This document shows, piece by piece, positions 52,436-62,032 of a DNA stretch of 64,000 nucleotides. Location of the stretch: contig JAPOVC010000003.1 in the NCBI GenBank assembly GCA_026708325.1, positions 1-64,000 on the forward strand, given 5' to 3'. Within the stretch, counting starts at the first letter, position 1; every line of letters starts with the position of its first letter. Under the pieces are notes generated by a model. It had not been told where the DNA came from, did no database searches, and saw only the letters and a list, made by a program, of their open reading frames with translations. The position numbers and the translations under genes were made by a program. Source of the DNA: Anaerolineaceae bacterium. GTDB taxonomy: Bacteria; Chloroflexota; Anaerolineae; Aggregatilineales; Phototrophicaceae.

Positions 52436-53462
52436 GTTACACCCGCAGGTCGAGCTTCACTTCGCTGGCAGCGGTGGCCTGGAGGACCAACTGGTCACGC
52501 GCGCGAACCTGCCTTTCGCAGCCTGCCACGTCATCGCCGCCGGGCCCGTGGCCGGCGTCAGTTGGCCGCGCCGCTTCATGAGTCTGCTGCGCCTGTCCAT
52601 GGGTCTGCTGATGGCGCTGTGGTTGCTGTTGCGGCGCCGGCCCCGCAGCGTGCTGTTGACCGGCGGCTGGAGCAATCTGCCGGTGGCGCTGGCCGCCTGG
52701 CTGCTGCGCGTGCCTTCCCTGGTGTTTTTGCCGGATATAGAGCCGGGCGCCACGATCCGTCTGTTGCGCCGCTTCGTCAGCCGGGTTGCATTGACCGTGC
52801 CTGAGTCAGGGCGCTGGTTTACGGATGTGCCGACAGTCGTGACCGGCTATCCCCTGCGCCAGGAATTCATGGCGGCGACGCGGGCGGCGGGTCAGGCGCA
52901 CTTCGGTCTTGATTCGCAACGCCGCACCCTGCTGGTTTTCGGCGGCAGCCGCGGCGCGCGCAGCATCAACCGCGCCCTGCTGTCGATCCTGCCCTCCCTG
53001 TTGGCGGAAGGCATTCAGGTCCTGCACGTCAGCGGCGAACTCGACTGGCCGGAGGTCAAGGCCCGCCGCGCCGAGTTGCCGGATGCCGCCTCCTGGCACG
53101 CCTTCCCCTACCTGCACCACGAGATGGGACTGGCCCAGGCGGCGGCGGACCTGGCGCTCAGCCGCGCCGGGGCGAGCGTGCTGGCGGAATTTCCGCACGC
53201 CGGCCTGCCGGCAATACTCGTCCCCTATCCCTGGGCCTGGCGCTATCAAAAGACCAACGCCGACTGGCTGGAGGCGCGCGGCGCGGCGCTGACCCTGGAT
53301 GACGCCAGCCTGAAGACCAGCCTGCTGCCGACCCTGCGCGCCCTGCTGCGGGACGAGGAGCGGCTTCGGGAGATGCGACGCGCGACGACGGCCCTGGCTC
53401 GTCCCGACGGGGCCCGCAAACTGGCCGGTGAGTTGCTGGCGCTGGGCGGCCAGGATGCCTGA
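52359..53462 (+). CDS. murG: UDP-GlcNAc:lipid I N-acetylglucosaminyltransferase
   Basis: Converts lipid I to lipid II at the inner face of the membrane. 367 residues. The TTG at 52359 is the start: it follows GGAGAGGAC at six bases and gives the canonical MRILIAAGGTGGHVYPAL; there is no ATG or GTG before this motif. The gene therefore begins 77 bases inside ftsW in another frame. Other family segments: GSGGLEDQLV, VFGGSRGARSINRALL, LSRAGASVLAEF (sugar-nucleotide site) and ILVPYPWAWRYQKTNADWL. It overlaps murC by 8 bases. Confidence 0.95.
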   Translation: MRILIAAGGTGGHVYPALAVAAALPELHPQVELHFAGSGGLEDQLVTRANLPFAACHVIAAGPVAGVSWPRRFMSLLRLSMGLLMALWLLLRRRPRSVLLTGGWSNLPVALAAWLLRVPSLVFLPDIEPGATIRLLRRFVSRVALTVPESGRWFTDVPTVVTGYPLRQEFMAATRAAGQAHFGLDSQRRTLLVFGGSRGARSINRALLSILPSLLAEGIQVLHVSGELDWPEVKARRAELPDAASWHAFPYLHHEMGLAQAAADLALSRAGASVLAEFPHAGLPAILVPYPWAWRYQKTNADWLEARGAALTLDDASLKTSLLPTLRALLRDEERLREMRRATTALARPDGARKLAGELLALGGQDA

Positions 53463-54903
53463 CTTCGCGGCAGTGAAACGGGGTGGGGACGACCCGGTGT
53501 CAGGGCTTAAACCGGGTGAACAGGTGCACGTCGTCGGGATTGGCGGCGCCGGCATGTCCGCCATCGCCCGCGTGATGCTGCAACAAGGCTATCGCGTCAG
53601 CGGCTCCGATCGCGAGCTAAACGACCTGACGAAAGGCCTGCAACAGGAAGGTGCGCGCATCCACGAGGGGGAGGACGCGAGCCGCGTCGGCGCGGCCCGC
53701 CTGGTGCTGGCCTCTTCCGCCATTCCGGAACAAAACGCCGAACTGGCGCAAGCGCGGGCGCAGCGCATACCAGTCGTGCGGCGCACGGATTTCATCGCCG
53801 GCCTGATGCGCGATCGGGACGTGCTGGCCGTGGCCGGCACCCACGGCAAGACCACCACCAGTGCCATGGCCGCCCATATTTTGCAGTTCGCCGGTAGGGA
53901 GCCGGGCTACATCATTGGCAGCGTGTCGCCTGACCTGGGCAACAACGCGGCGGCGGGCAGGGGAGCGGCCTTTGTCGTGGAGGCGGACGAATACGACCAC
54001 ATGTTTCTCGGATTGCGGCCTCAGGTCGCCGTGCTGGGCAGCGCCGAATACGACCATCCCGACTGCTTTCCGACCCATGCAGCCATGCTTGACGCTTATC
54101 GCCGGTTCATTGAATTGTTACCGAAGGACGGCCCGCTTATCGCCTGCATGGATGACCCGGCAGCCGCGCAACTGGCGGCGGAGCGGCGGGCGCAGGGGTT
54201 GCCTGTGGAAGGATTCAGCAGTCGGCGGGAGGCAGGGTGGCGGGCGCGGCGCCTGCATCAGCGCCATGACGGCCGCAGCGAATTCGAAGTGCTGCATGGC
54301 GGAAGGGTCGCCGGCAAGGTCACCCTGCGCCTGCCCGGCGAACACAACGTGCGCAACGCCCTGGCGGCCCTGGCGCTCACCGGCCAGCAGAATGTGCCCT
54401 TCACCGTGGCAGCGAGCGCGCTGGCGGCGTTTCGCGGGACGGGACGGCGTCTGGAGTTGCGCGGCGCGGTCGATGACGTGCTGGTGGTCGATGACTATGC
54501 CCACCATCCCACGGCCATACGCCTGACCCTGGCGGCGGCGCGGGCGCGCTGGCCGGGCCATCGGCTGTGGGCGTTGTGGCAGCCGCACACCTACAGTCGC
54601 AGCCGGGCCCTGCTGTCCGGTTTCGTCACGGCCTTCGGGGATGCCGATGAGCTGCTGGTCACCGACATATATGCGGCGCGCGAGGACCCGCTGCCCGGAC
54701 TGGACGCGGCGACGCTGGCCGCCGCGCTGGCCCATCCGCGGGCGCGGCATATGCCCACCGCCGCGGACGCGCTGAGAGTCCTGTTGCGGGAAGTGGAAGG
54801 GCCCGCGCTGGTCCTGGTCCTGAGCGCCGGCGACGCGCCGCGCATCGGCGAGCGATTTCTGGCCCGACGCAGGGGAGATGCCGGTGGCGACGGGGGCGTC
54901 TGA
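53455..54903 (+). CDS. murC: UDP-N-acetylmuramate--L-alanine ligase
   Basis: Adds L-alanine to UDP-MurNAc. 482 residues from ATG 53455. N-terminal UDP site VHVVGIGGAGMSAIARVML, ATP loop VAGTHGKTTTSAMAAHIL, EADEYDHMFL, AEYDHPDCF, NVRNALAALAL and the C-terminal DDYAHHPTAIRLTLAAAR and WQPHTYSRSRALL. All catalytic segments are kept. It overlaps murG by 8 bases and murB by 26, so the murG-murC-murB set is translationally coupled. Confidence 0.96.
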   Translation: MPDFAAVKRGGDDPVSGLKPGEQVHVVGIGGAGMSAIARVMLQQGYRVSGSDRELNDLTKGLQQEGARIHEGEDASRVGAARLVLASSAIPEQNAELAQARAQRIPVVRRTDFIAGLMRDRDVLAVAGTHGKTTTSAMAAHILQFAGREPGYIIGSVSPDLGNNAAAGRGAAFVVEADEYDHMFLGLRPQVAVLGSAEYDHPDCFPTHAAMLDAYRRFIELLPKDGPLIACMDDPAAAQLAAERRAQGLPVEGFSSRREAGWRARRLHQRHDGRSEFEVLHGGRVAGKVTLRLPGEHNVRNALAALALTGQQNVPFTVAASALAAFRGTGRRLELRGAVDDVLVVDDYAHHPTAIRLTLAAARARWPGHRLWALWQPHTYSRSRALLSGFVTAFGDADELLVTDIYAAREDPLPGLDAATLAAALAHPRARHMPTAADALRVLLREVEGPALVLVLSAGDAPRIGERFLARRRGDAGGDGGV

Positions 54904-55789
54904 GAGTCTGCAGGCCGAGAGAATGCACAGCGACGTGCCACTGGCGCGCTATACGGCGGCGCGCCTGGGCGGGCCCGCCGACTGGCTCTACATTGCCCGC
55001 GACTCAGGTGAGGAACTGGTCGCCGCGTTGCGCCACGCCGGCGAGCGGGAGATTCCCTTTCGCGCGCTGGGTGGCGGGGCCAACGTGCTGATCGCGGACG
55101 AGGGATTGCGCGGTCTGGTGCTCATCAATCGCGTGCAGCAGGTGGAGTTCGGCAAAGCCTGGCTACGCGCCTCCGCCGGCAGCGGTCTGATGGCCCTGGC
55201 GCGACAGTGCCAGGCGCGCGGCCTGGCCGGCCTTGAGTGGGCCGTCAGCGTTCCCGGAACCCTGGGCGGCGCGGTGATCAACAATGCCGGCGCGCATGGC
55301 GGGGACATGGCGGGGATGCTGCTGGAGACCAGGCTGCTGGAAGCCGATGGCACCCTGAGGACGCTGGCAGCGGCCGACCTCGCCTATGAGTATCGCAATT
55401 CCCGTCTGAAACGCCGCAAATCGCGTGACTGGCTTTTGCTGGAGGCGACCCTTGCGCTGCGGCCGGACGACCCGGCGCGCATCGCGACGCGGATGGCGGC
55501 CTTCAACGTCGCGCGCAAGCGCAGTCAACCGCCCGGCGCCAGCCTGGGCAGCATATTTCGCAACCCGCCGGGCGATTTCGCCGGCCGCCTGATTGAGGCC
55601 AGCGGGCTGAAGGGCCTGCGTTGCGGCGCGGCGCAGGTTTCCACCCTGCACGCCAACTTTTTCATCAACCCGGGAAAGGCCAGCGCGGGCGACTATCGAC
55701 GACTGGTGACGCGGGTGCAGGAGGTCGTATTGCGCGAGCAGGGCGTAGAGCTGGAGCCGGAAATCGAGCTTCTGGGCGCCAGCTGGTGA
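54878..55789 (+). CDS. murB: UDP-N-acetylenolpyruvoylglucosamine reductase
   Basis: FAD/NADPH enzyme forming UDP-MurNAc. 303 residues, the short type without the C-terminal insertion. FAD motifs: [37 protein letters not shown] and YEYRNSRLK. The catalytic Ser lies in [39 protein letters not shown] and the final Glu in [11 protein letters not shown] complete the site. It starts 26 bases inside murC. The order murC before murB is common in this type of cluster. Confidence 0.95.
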   Translation: MPVATGASESLQAERMHSDVPLARYTAARLGGPADWLYIARDSGEELVAALRHAGEREIPFRALGGGANVLIADEGLRGLVLINRVQQVEFGKAWLRASAGSGLMALARQCQARGLAGLEWAVSVPGTLGGAVINNAGAHGGDMAGMLLETRLLEADGTLRTLAAADLAYEYRNSRLKRRKSRDWLLLEATLALRPDDPARIATRMAAFNVARKRSQPPGASLGSIFRNPPGDFAGRLIEASGLKGLRCGAAQVSTLHANFFINPGKASAGDYRRLVTRVQEVVLREQGVELEPEIELLGASW

Positions 55790-55792
55790 TTC

Positions 55793-55821
55793 TGGACAGT
55801 CCCCGTCGACTGGCCTACAAT
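55793..55821 (+). promoter_or_regulatory. Sigma70-type promoter of ftsQ-ftsA
   Basis: TGGACA (55793-55798) and TACAAT (55816-55821), each one base from consensus, are spaced by exactly 17 bases, just after the murB stop. The start point near 55828 rules out a TTG at 55821 as the ftsQ start. Confidence 0.65.
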
Positions 55822-55850
55822 TGATCCTTCACCAGACGTGGGCAGGGCCG

Positions 55851-56687
55851 ATGCTGGAGCGCGCATCAGGCGCGGGATCGCGAGACAGCCAACGCCGCGG
55901 TGTACGGCAGCCCGGCATTTGGCGCGGGCCGCTGGCCGGCATGGCGCAGGGTGAATTGCAGCATGGAGGCTTGCGCGGCACTGCCTTTCCTGGCTGGCGT
56001 CTGCTGAGCGCATTCATCGCCCTGTTGCTAGTCGCCGTACTGTTGGTGTTCTTCAATGCAGACGCCTTTTACGTGCGCTCACTGCAAGTGGATGGACAGC
56101 AGTATTTGACGCGGGAAGAGGTCTTTGCCCTGGCCGACGTCGCCGACCAACACATTTTTTTCATCAATGCCGACGACGTCCGTGACAATATCCTGCGCTC
56201 TTCATCGGTAGCGGACGCTCGCGTGCATCCAGGCTGGCCGCCGGACATGCTGCGGATTTCGCTGGAAGAGCGTCAACCGGCGCTGGCCTGGGAAGAAAGT
56301 GGTGTTACGAACTGGATCGACCTTCAGGGGCGGGTCATGTTACAGCGGGAAGAGCGCGCGGACCTGCTGGTGGTCCGGGCCCTGGCCAGCCCGGCGGGGC
56401 TGCCCGCGCCGAACGTGTCGCTGGATGAAGCGATCGTCAATGGCGCCCTGCAGGTGCAGGGCCTGCTGCCGCAATTGCAGGAGTTGTTTTTCCACCCTGA
56501 CAAGGGGCTGGGGTATACTGCCGCGGGCGGCTGGCAGGTCTGGCTGGGTTCGGGCGCGGGGATGGCGGACCGCATGCTGGTGTATGAAGCGCTTGTCGGC
56601 GACCTGTCGCGACGGGGCGTCCAGCCACTGGAAATAAACGTCGCCAACCCGCATTCGCCATACTACACCGTGGCAGGGAGTCAATAG
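55851..56687 (+). CDS. ftsQ: Cell division protein FtsQ
   Basis: Bitopic divisome protein recruiting FtsL/FtsB and FtsWI. 278 residues from ATG 55851. Long basic cytoplasmic N-terminus, one membrane helix (LLSAFIALLLVAVLLVFF, about residues 46-63), a POTRA domain (FYVRSLQVDGQQYLTREEV to RVHPGWPPDMLRISLEERQP) and the FtsQ beta-domain (NWIDLQGRVML). Family identity rests on the POTRA pattern, topology and position before ftsA. The gap to ftsA is 7 bases. Confidence 0.9.
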   Translation: MLERASGAGSRDSQRRGVRQPGIWRGPLAGMAQGELQHGGLRGTAFPGWRLLSAFIALLLVAVLLVFFNADAFYVRSLQVDGQQYLTREEVFALADVADQHIFFINADDVRDNILRSSSVADARVHPGWPPDMLRISLEERQPALAWEESGVTNWIDLQGRVMLQREERADLLVVRALASPAGLPAPNVSLDEAIVNGALQVQGLLPQLQELFFHPDKGLGYTAAGGWQVWLGSGAGMADRMLVYEALVGDLSRRGVQPLEINVANPHSPYYTVAGSQ

Positions 56688-56694
56688 CGTCGCT

Positions 56695-57939
56695 ATGGGC
56701 GAGCTGGTCGTTGGCCTGGACATCGGCACCAGCAAGGTGTGCACGGTCGTCGGTGAGGTGCGGGAGGACGACATCTTCATCGTCGGCGTGGGCATTGAAG
56801 CGGCCCGCGGCATGAAGAAGGGCATCGTCAGCGATATTGATGCCCTGGCAGCGGCGATCACGGAATCGGTGAACAGGGCCGAACGCAACAGCGGTTACGT
56901 CATCGATCGCGCCTTCGTCAGCGTCGCCGGCGATCACATCGCCTCCAGCAGCAACCGGGGCATGATCGGCATCACCGGGCAAAGAGCGGTCAATCGCGAA
57001 GACATGAGTCGGGTGCTGGAAGCGGCGCGCGCCATTTCCATTCCCCACAATCGCGAGGTGCTGCACGTGGTGCCACGCAAATACTCCATCGATGGTCAGG
57101 AACGCGTACGCAGTCCGGTCGGCATGCACGGCTTTCGCCTGGAACTTGAAGCGCACATCATCACAGCGCTCTCTTCCTGCATCGCCAATCTTGAGGATGC
57201 CGTGGTGCGCGCCGGGCTCAAGGTAGATCGCTTCGTGCTCAATGCCCTGGCGTCGGGCCATGCCGTGCTGACGCCGGAAGAGCGCGAAATGGGCGCCATC
57301 GTGATTGACATCGGCGGGGGCACGACGGACCTGGCCATCTTTATAGAAGGAACGGTCTGGCACGTTGCGGTGATCGGCGTCGGTGGCGACCATCTGACCG
57401 GCGACATTACGCACTGGATTCACGTGCCATTCGAAGAAGCCGAGGCGGTCAAGATTCAGCACGGGCATGCCCGGCGCCGTTCCGTCAACCTGATGCAGAC
57501 CTTTTCGGTGCAACCTTTTGGCGAAGGCTTGCCGACCGAAGTGCACAGCAACGAACTGGCTGAGGTGCTGGAGTTCCGCATTACCGAGATATTCGAACTG
57601 GTGCAGCGCGAAATAAGGCGAACGGGTTACGATGGTTTCCTGCGCGCCGGCGCCGTGTTGACCGGCGGCAGTTCGCAGTTGCCCGGTATCCGGGGCGTGG
57701 CCGAGGAGACCCTTGGGCTTCCGGTAAGAATGGCCCAGCCGGAACGCCTGACGGGGATGGCGGATGCCTTGCGGGGGCCGGCCTACAGCACCAGCGTGGG
57801 TCTGCTGGGGCTGGGGCTGGAAATGGAATCGGCCGAGGCGCGCGGCGGCAGCGGCGTGGGCCTGGCGCCTGGTGAGGGGCTTGGGAACTGGCTTGGGGGG
57901 CTGTTTCGGCGCCTTTTGCCGGAAAACAATGAGCAATGA
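56695..57939 (+). CDS. ftsA: Cell division protein FtsA
   Basis: Actin-like ATPase tethering FtsZ to the membrane. 414 residues. Actin-fold phosphate loops VVGLDIGTSKVCTVVGEV and IVIDIGGGTTDLAIF; adenosine region AGAVLTGGSSQLPGI. The 1C subdomain (RAFVSVAGDHIASSSNRG) replaces actin subdomain 1B as in all FtsA. The C-terminal amphipathic helix is LGNWLGGLFRRLLP after a Gly-rich linker. It lies between ftsQ and ftsZ, and ftsZ has its own promoter starting just after the ftsA stop. Confidence 0.96.
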   Translation: MGELVVGLDIGTSKVCTVVGEVREDDIFIVGVGIEAARGMKKGIVSDIDALAAAITESVNRAERNSGYVIDRAFVSVAGDHIASSSNRGMIGITGQRAVNREDMSRVLEAARAISIPHNREVLHVVPRKYSIDGQERVRSPVGMHGFRLELEAHIITALSSCIANLEDAVVRAGLKVDRFVLNALASGHAVLTPEEREMGAIVIDIGGGTTDLAIFIEGTVWHVAVIGVGGDHLTGDITHWIHVPFEEAEAVKIQHGHARRRSVNLMQTFSVQPFGEGLPTEVHSNELAEVLEFRITEIFELVQREIRRTGYDGFLRAGAVLTGGSSQLPGIRGVAEETLGLPVRMAQPERLTGMADALRGPAYSTSVGLLGLGLEMESAEARGGSGVGLAPGEGLGNWLGGLFRRLLPENNEQ

Positions 57940-57947
57940 AATCGTTT

Positions 57948-57976
57948 TTGTAAACCTGTTGCTATGCGTGTATAAT
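57948..57976 (+). promoter_or_regulatory. Strong sigma70 promoter of ftsZ
   Basis: TTGTAA (57948-57953), a 17-base spacer and a perfect TATAAT (57971-57976) in the 96-base ftsA-ftsZ gap. Transcription would start near 57983. This gives ftsZ extra expression over the rest of the cluster, as the high FtsZ level in cells requires. Confidence 0.75.
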
Positions 57977-58035
57977 GTTCGACCGGATGCGGGTGAATGG
58001 CCCGTTACTGCGCTACGTGCCGGAGGAAGTCAGCC

Positions 58036-59193
58036 ATGGACAGCGTAAATCCCGAGTTTGGGAGTGGCGAGAACCTGGCCCAGATCAAGGTGATCGGGGT
58101 TGGTGGCGGGGGAAGCAACGCGGTCAACCGCATGATTAATGAAGGGTTGGGCGGCGTCGAATTCGTCGCCGTCAATACGGACAGTCAGGCGCTGTCGCTG
58201 TCACAGGCCAATACGCGCATCCGTGTTGGCGACAAGCTGACCAAGGGCCTCGGCGCCGGCGGCAATCCGGAAATCGGACGCAAGGCTGCCGAAGAGAGCC
58301 AGGACGAACTCTACGAAGTGTTGCGCGGCGCGGACATGGTGTTCATCGCCTGCGGCATGGGCGGTGGTACCGGTACCGGCGCATCGCCCGTCATCGCGCA
58401 GATTTCCAAGGAAATGGGCGCCCTGACCATCGGCGTGGTGACGCGTCCCTTCACCTTTGAAGGCGCGCGGCGCGCCAAGGTGGCCGAGGACGGCATTGCG
58501 GCGCTCAAGGCCCAGGTGGATACCCTGATCGCCATTCCCAACGATCGCCTGGCGCAGATTGCCGACAAACGGGCGACCCTGCAGCAGGCCTTTTCCTTGG
58601 CGGACGACGTGTTGCGCCAGGGCATCCAGGGCATCTCGGAACTCATCACGGTGCCGGCGCTCATCAATCTTGATTTCGCGGACGTGCGCACGATCATGTC
58701 CGAGGGCGGCGCGGCGTTGATGGCCGTGGGCAGTTCGGCAGGCGACGATCGCGCCCGCACGGCGGCCGAAAACGCCATTACCAGCAGCCTGCTGGACGTC
58801 ACCATTGACGGGGCGCGCGGCATCCTCTTTAACATCACCGGTGGCGGCGACATGACCCTCTTCGAGATTAACGAGGCGGCCGCCATCATCAAGGAAAGCG
58901 CCCACCCCGACGTCAACATGATATTTGGCGCCCAGGTGGACGAGACGATGGGCGATGAGGTCCGCATCACCGTGATTGCCACCGGCTTCGACCAGGCGCG
59001 GACGACGCGCGGCATGGCGGCGCGGCCGACGCCGCAGAGGCCGGCCCGCGGCGTCGAGACGGCGCAGACTCCCGCCGGCGATGGAGAAGGCGAGCAAAGG
59101 ACACCCTTTGCCCCGCCGCCCTCGCCGGATTCGCCGGTCGTGTACGACGAGGACGACATCGAGATTCCGACCTTCCTGCGCAAACGCAGGTAG
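58036..59193 (+). CDS. ftsZ: Cell division protein FtsZ
   Basis: Tubulin-like GTPase forming the Z ring. 385 residues; ATG 58036 is chosen for GGAGG nine bases upstream and because the frame before it is not FtsZ-like. GTP-binding: [22 protein letters not shown] and the tubulin signature GGGTGTG at residues 109-115. The T7 synergy loop is [12 protein letters not shown] Pro/Thr-rich linker of about 50 residues leads to the conserved C-terminal peptide [13 protein letters not shown], which binds FtsA. The last gene of the dcw cluster. Confidence 0.97.
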   Translation: MDSVNPEFGSGENLAQIKVIGVGGGGSNAVNRMINEGLGGVEFVAVNTDSQALSLSQANTRIRVGDKLTKGLGAGGNPEIGRKAAEESQDELYEVLRGADMVFIACGMGGGTGTGASPVIAQISKEMGALTIGVVTRPFTFEGARRAKVAEDGIAALKAQVDTLIAIPNDRLAQIADKRATLQQAFSLADDVLRQGIQGISELITVPALINLDFADVRTIMSEGGAALMAVGSSAGDDRARTAAENAITSSLLDVTIDGARGILFNITGGGDMTLFEINEAAAIIKESAHPDVNMIFGAQVDETMGDEVRITVIATGFDQARTTRGMAARPTPQRPARGVETAQTPAGDGEGEQRTPFAPPPSPDSPVVYDEDDIEIPTFLRKRR

Positions 59194-59524
59194 TTGCCGG
59201 GACGGCGCCCAAAACGCAATAACTCGCGTCAACGACAGACTTTTGTAAAGGTTGACTCGTCCAGGTCAGCCTCGGATTCCAGCCGCGTTCCTGACGAGGC
59301 ACTGGCGAAAAAAATGGTCCGAAACGTGCAAGGTTGCAAGAGATTTAGTGCAAATTGCCCCCAGGAAATGCTTGCTCATTTTTGCCCGCACTTGCTAGAC
59401 TATGGGACCGGCAGGATGCGGCAATGTGAGAGAATTCTGACGGGGTTGAACGACTGAACCCCGGGTACCTTAACCTTCGCAGGCGGTTGGTCCGGGACCC
59501 ATGAGAAAAAGGGGGAGCGAACTC
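59194..59524. other. 331-base intergenic region between ftsZ and nrdJ
   Basis: No protein gene was found here. A weak promoter candidate TTGCTC (59372-59377) / TAGACT (59396-59401) has an 18-base spacer and would leave a leader of over 100 bases. A 6-bp hairpin lies at 59442-59462. I looked for a cobalamin riboswitch, since nrdJ needs B12, and found none of the characteristic core. No clear terminator for ftsZ was seen either. The region is AT-richer than its neighbours. Confidence 0.5.
59442..59462 (+). other. Small inverted repeat in the nrdJ leader
   Basis: GGGGTT (59442-59447) and AACCCC (59457-59462) form a perfect 6-bp stem with a nine-base loop, without a following U-run. It is therefore more likely leader structure than a terminator. 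Confidence 0.35.
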
Positions 59525-62032
59525 ATGGTCGCTGGCGCGATTGACATCAGGGGCGGCATGCTCAACGAGTTGGGCTATAAAATATTTCTGGATCGCTATG
59601 CCCTGAAGGATGTCGCGCGCTCGTCACTCGCTGTTGGCGACACGGTCATCGTGGTGGTCGACGGCCAGACCGGCCAGCGGGAAATCGGCGAAATCGTCGA
59701 ACTCGACCTGCCGCAGGTCACGGTGCGGCTGCTGGACGAGAGCCTCGTCGAGCGTGACATCGAAAACGTTGACAAACCCCTGGAGACCGACCCGGCCGAC
59801 ATGATGGATCGGGTCGCTGCCGGCGTCGCCGCGGCGGAAACCACGCCCGAGTTGCGCGAACTGTGGCGGGGTCACTTCCGCGAGGCGCTGGAGGACTGGA
59901 AATTCGTTCCCGCCGGGCGCATCCTGACCGCGGCCGGCACGGACCAGGAACTGACCTGGTACAACTGCTACGTCGTGCCTTCGCCGAAGGACACGCGCGA
60001 AGGCATCATGCAGACCCTCTCGCAGATGACGGAGATCATGTCCCGTGGCGGCGGTGTGGGCATCAACATTTCCAGCCTGCGGCCGCGCCACAGTTACGTG
60101 CGCGGTGTGAACGGTCGCTCCAGCGGCGCCGTTTCCTGGGGCGCGCTCTACAGCTTCGTCACCGGCCTGATTGAACAGGGTGGCAGTCGACGCGGCGCGC
60201 TGATGCTCATTCTCAACGACTGGCACCCGGACATCCTCGGCTTCATCGAAAGCAAGCAGCAGGCCGGTCACATCACCAACGCCAACATCAGCGTGGGCGT
60301 TTCCGACCGCCTGATGGCGGCTGTGCGCGCCGACGCCGACTGGGACCTGGTGTTCCCGGATACCTCGGTGGAGGGCTACGACGAGCTTTGGGATGGCGAC
60401 CTGGAGGCATGGCAGGCGGCCGGCCGGCCGGTGCAGCACGTCCGCACGGTGAAGGCGCGGGAGATCTGGAACGCCATCATCGGCAGCGCCTGGGCCAGCG
60501 CCGAGCCCGGCGTCTGGTTCCGTGAACGCACGGAGCGGATGTCCAACAGTCACAATTTCGCCAGCCTGATCAGCACCAACCCCTGCGGTGAACAAAGTTT
60601 GCCGGCCTGGGGCGTTTGCAATCTGGGCGCCATCAACCTGGCCAGGTTTTACGACCCGGAGACGCACGACGTCGACTGGGAGACCCTGGGACGGACCGCG
60701 CGCCATGCCACACGTTTCCTCGATAACGTCATCGAGTCCACGCCCTATTTCTATGAGGAAAACCGAGAGCAGCAGCTGTCCGAGCGGCGCGTGGGCCTCA
60801 ACAACATGGGCCTGGCCGAGTTGATGATTCGCCTCGGCATTCGCTACGGCAGCGACGAGTCCGTGCGCTTCATCGACCGGCTCTACAGTTTCCTGGCGCG
60901 CGAGGTCTACGAGACCTCCATAGACCTGGCGATTGAGAAGGGCAGCTTCCCGCAACTGGACCGCGAACAGTACGTGAAAAGCGGCTTCATGAGGCAGATG
61001 CCCGCCGACATCCGGCACAAGGTGCTGCAGAACGGTATTCGCAACGTAACCTTGCTGACCCAGGCGCCGACAGGCACAACCGGCACGATGGTCAACACCT
61101 CCACCGGCATCGAGCCCTTCTTCTCCTGGATGTATTTCCGCAAGAGCCGCCTGGGACTGCACGAGGAGCAGGTGCCGCTGGTGCAGGAGTGGTTCCGGGA
61201 CAATCCGGGCGCCAACAGCTTGCCCGAGTACTTCGTCACGGCGATGGATCTGTCGCCGCAGGAGCACATCAAGGTGCAGGCGGCCATTCAGCGCTGGGTC
61301 GACAGCAGTCTGAGCAAGACCTGCAATGTTCCGGGCGATTACACGGTGGAGCAGGTCGAGGAACTCTACCAGTACATGTACGACCTGGGCTGCAAGGGCG
61401 GCACGATCTACCGCGACGGCAGCCGCGACGAGCAGGTGCTGATGTTGGCCGATGAGGATGGCGACCATGACACGCCCGTCGAGCAGGTCACCACGCCGCA
61501 CAAGGTCTACCCGCGGCCGAAGCAGTTGCAGGGCGTGACGGTCAGCCGCAAGTCGCCCTTTGGCACGGCCTACATCACCATCAACCGTGACGAGCAGGGC
61601 AATCCCTTCGAAGTCTTCATCATGGTCGGCAAGGCCGGCAGCGACCTGCAGGCCGATGCCGAAGGTCTGGGCCGCATGATTTCGCTGCAATTGCGCACCA
61701 CCGCGCCGGCCAATCGCATGGAAATGCTGCGCCTGGTCGTCGGCCAGTTAAGCGGAATCGGTGGCGCGCGCACGGCCGGCATGGGTCCGCAACGCATCCG
61801 CTCCCTGCCGGACGTGGTGGCCTCGGTGCTCAATGAGCAGTTCTTCGAGCAGGAAGAGCCGCGCCAGCTGGACCTGCCGATTCATGCCGAGTCGCAGGCG
61901 GTGACCGCCGCCACGGCCACGCTGGAGAGCCACTTTCGCAACGCGGACATGTGTCCCGAATGCGGCACCTATTCGCTGATCCACGCCGAGGGTTGTCGCA
62001 GTTGCCCGACTTGCGGATTTAGTGAGTGTTAA
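59525..62032 (+). CDS. nrdJ: Adenosylcobalamin-dependent (class II) ribonucleotide reductase
   Basis: Reduces ribonucleotides to deoxyribonucleotides using a B12-generated thiyl radical, with no oxygen requirement. 835 residues; ATG 59525 is preferred over an ATG eight codons upstream because GGGGGAG precedes it. Key residues: Cys148 in YNCYVVP, the radical-site triad N352-C354-E356 in NPCGEQSLP, GGGVGINISSLRPR, APTGTTGTMVNTSTGIEP, and the redox zinc-type C-terminus CPECGTYSL with CRSCPTCGFSEC. An extra beta-rich segment lies near the N-terminus (VGDTVIVVVDGQTGQREIG, about residues 38-90). The stop is overlapped by the GTG of the next small gene. Confidence 0.95.
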   Translation: MVAGAIDIRGGMLNELGYKIFLDRYALKDVARSSLAVGDTVIVVVDGQTGQREIGEIVELDLPQVTVRLLDESLVERDIENVDKPLETDPADMMDRVAAGVAAAETTPELRELWRGHFREALEDWKFVPAGRILTAAGTDQELTWYNCYVVPSPKDTREGIMQTLSQMTEIMSRGGGVGINISSLRPRHSYVRGVNGRSSGAVSWGALYSFVTGLIEQGGSRRGALMLILNDWHPDILGFIESKQQAGHITNANISVGVSDRLMAAVRADADWDLVFPDTSVEGYDELWDGDLEAWQAAGRPVQHVRTVKAREIWNAIIGSAWASAEPGVWFRERTERMSNSHNFASLISTNPCGEQSLPAWGVCNLGAINLARFYDPETHDVDWETLGRTARHATRFLDNVIESTPYFYEENREQQLSERRVGLNNMGLAELMIRLGIRYGSDESVRFIDRLYSFLAREVYETSIDLAIEKGSFPQLDREQYVKSGFMRQMPADIRHKVLQNGIRNVTLLTQAPTGTTGTMVNTSTGIEPFFSWMYFRKSRLGLHEEQVPLVQEWFRDNPGANSLPEYFVTAMDLSPQEHIKVQAAIQRWVDSSLSKTCNVPGDYTVEQVEELYQYMYDLGCKGGTIYRDGSRDEQVLMLADEDGDHDTPVEQVTTPHKVYPRPKQLQGVTVSRKSPFGTAYITINRDEQGNPFEVFIMVGKAGSDLQADAEGLGRMISLQLRTTAPANRMEMLRLVVGQLSGIGGARTAGMGPQRIRSLPDVVASVLNEQFFEQEEPRQLDLPIHAESQAVTAATATLESHFRNADMCPECGTYSLIHAEGCRSCPTCGFSEC

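Noticed and set aside
59194..59524. Cobalamin riboswitch before nrdJ
   Set aside because: The characteristic conserved core was not found by eye; a covariance search would be needed to exclude it fully.
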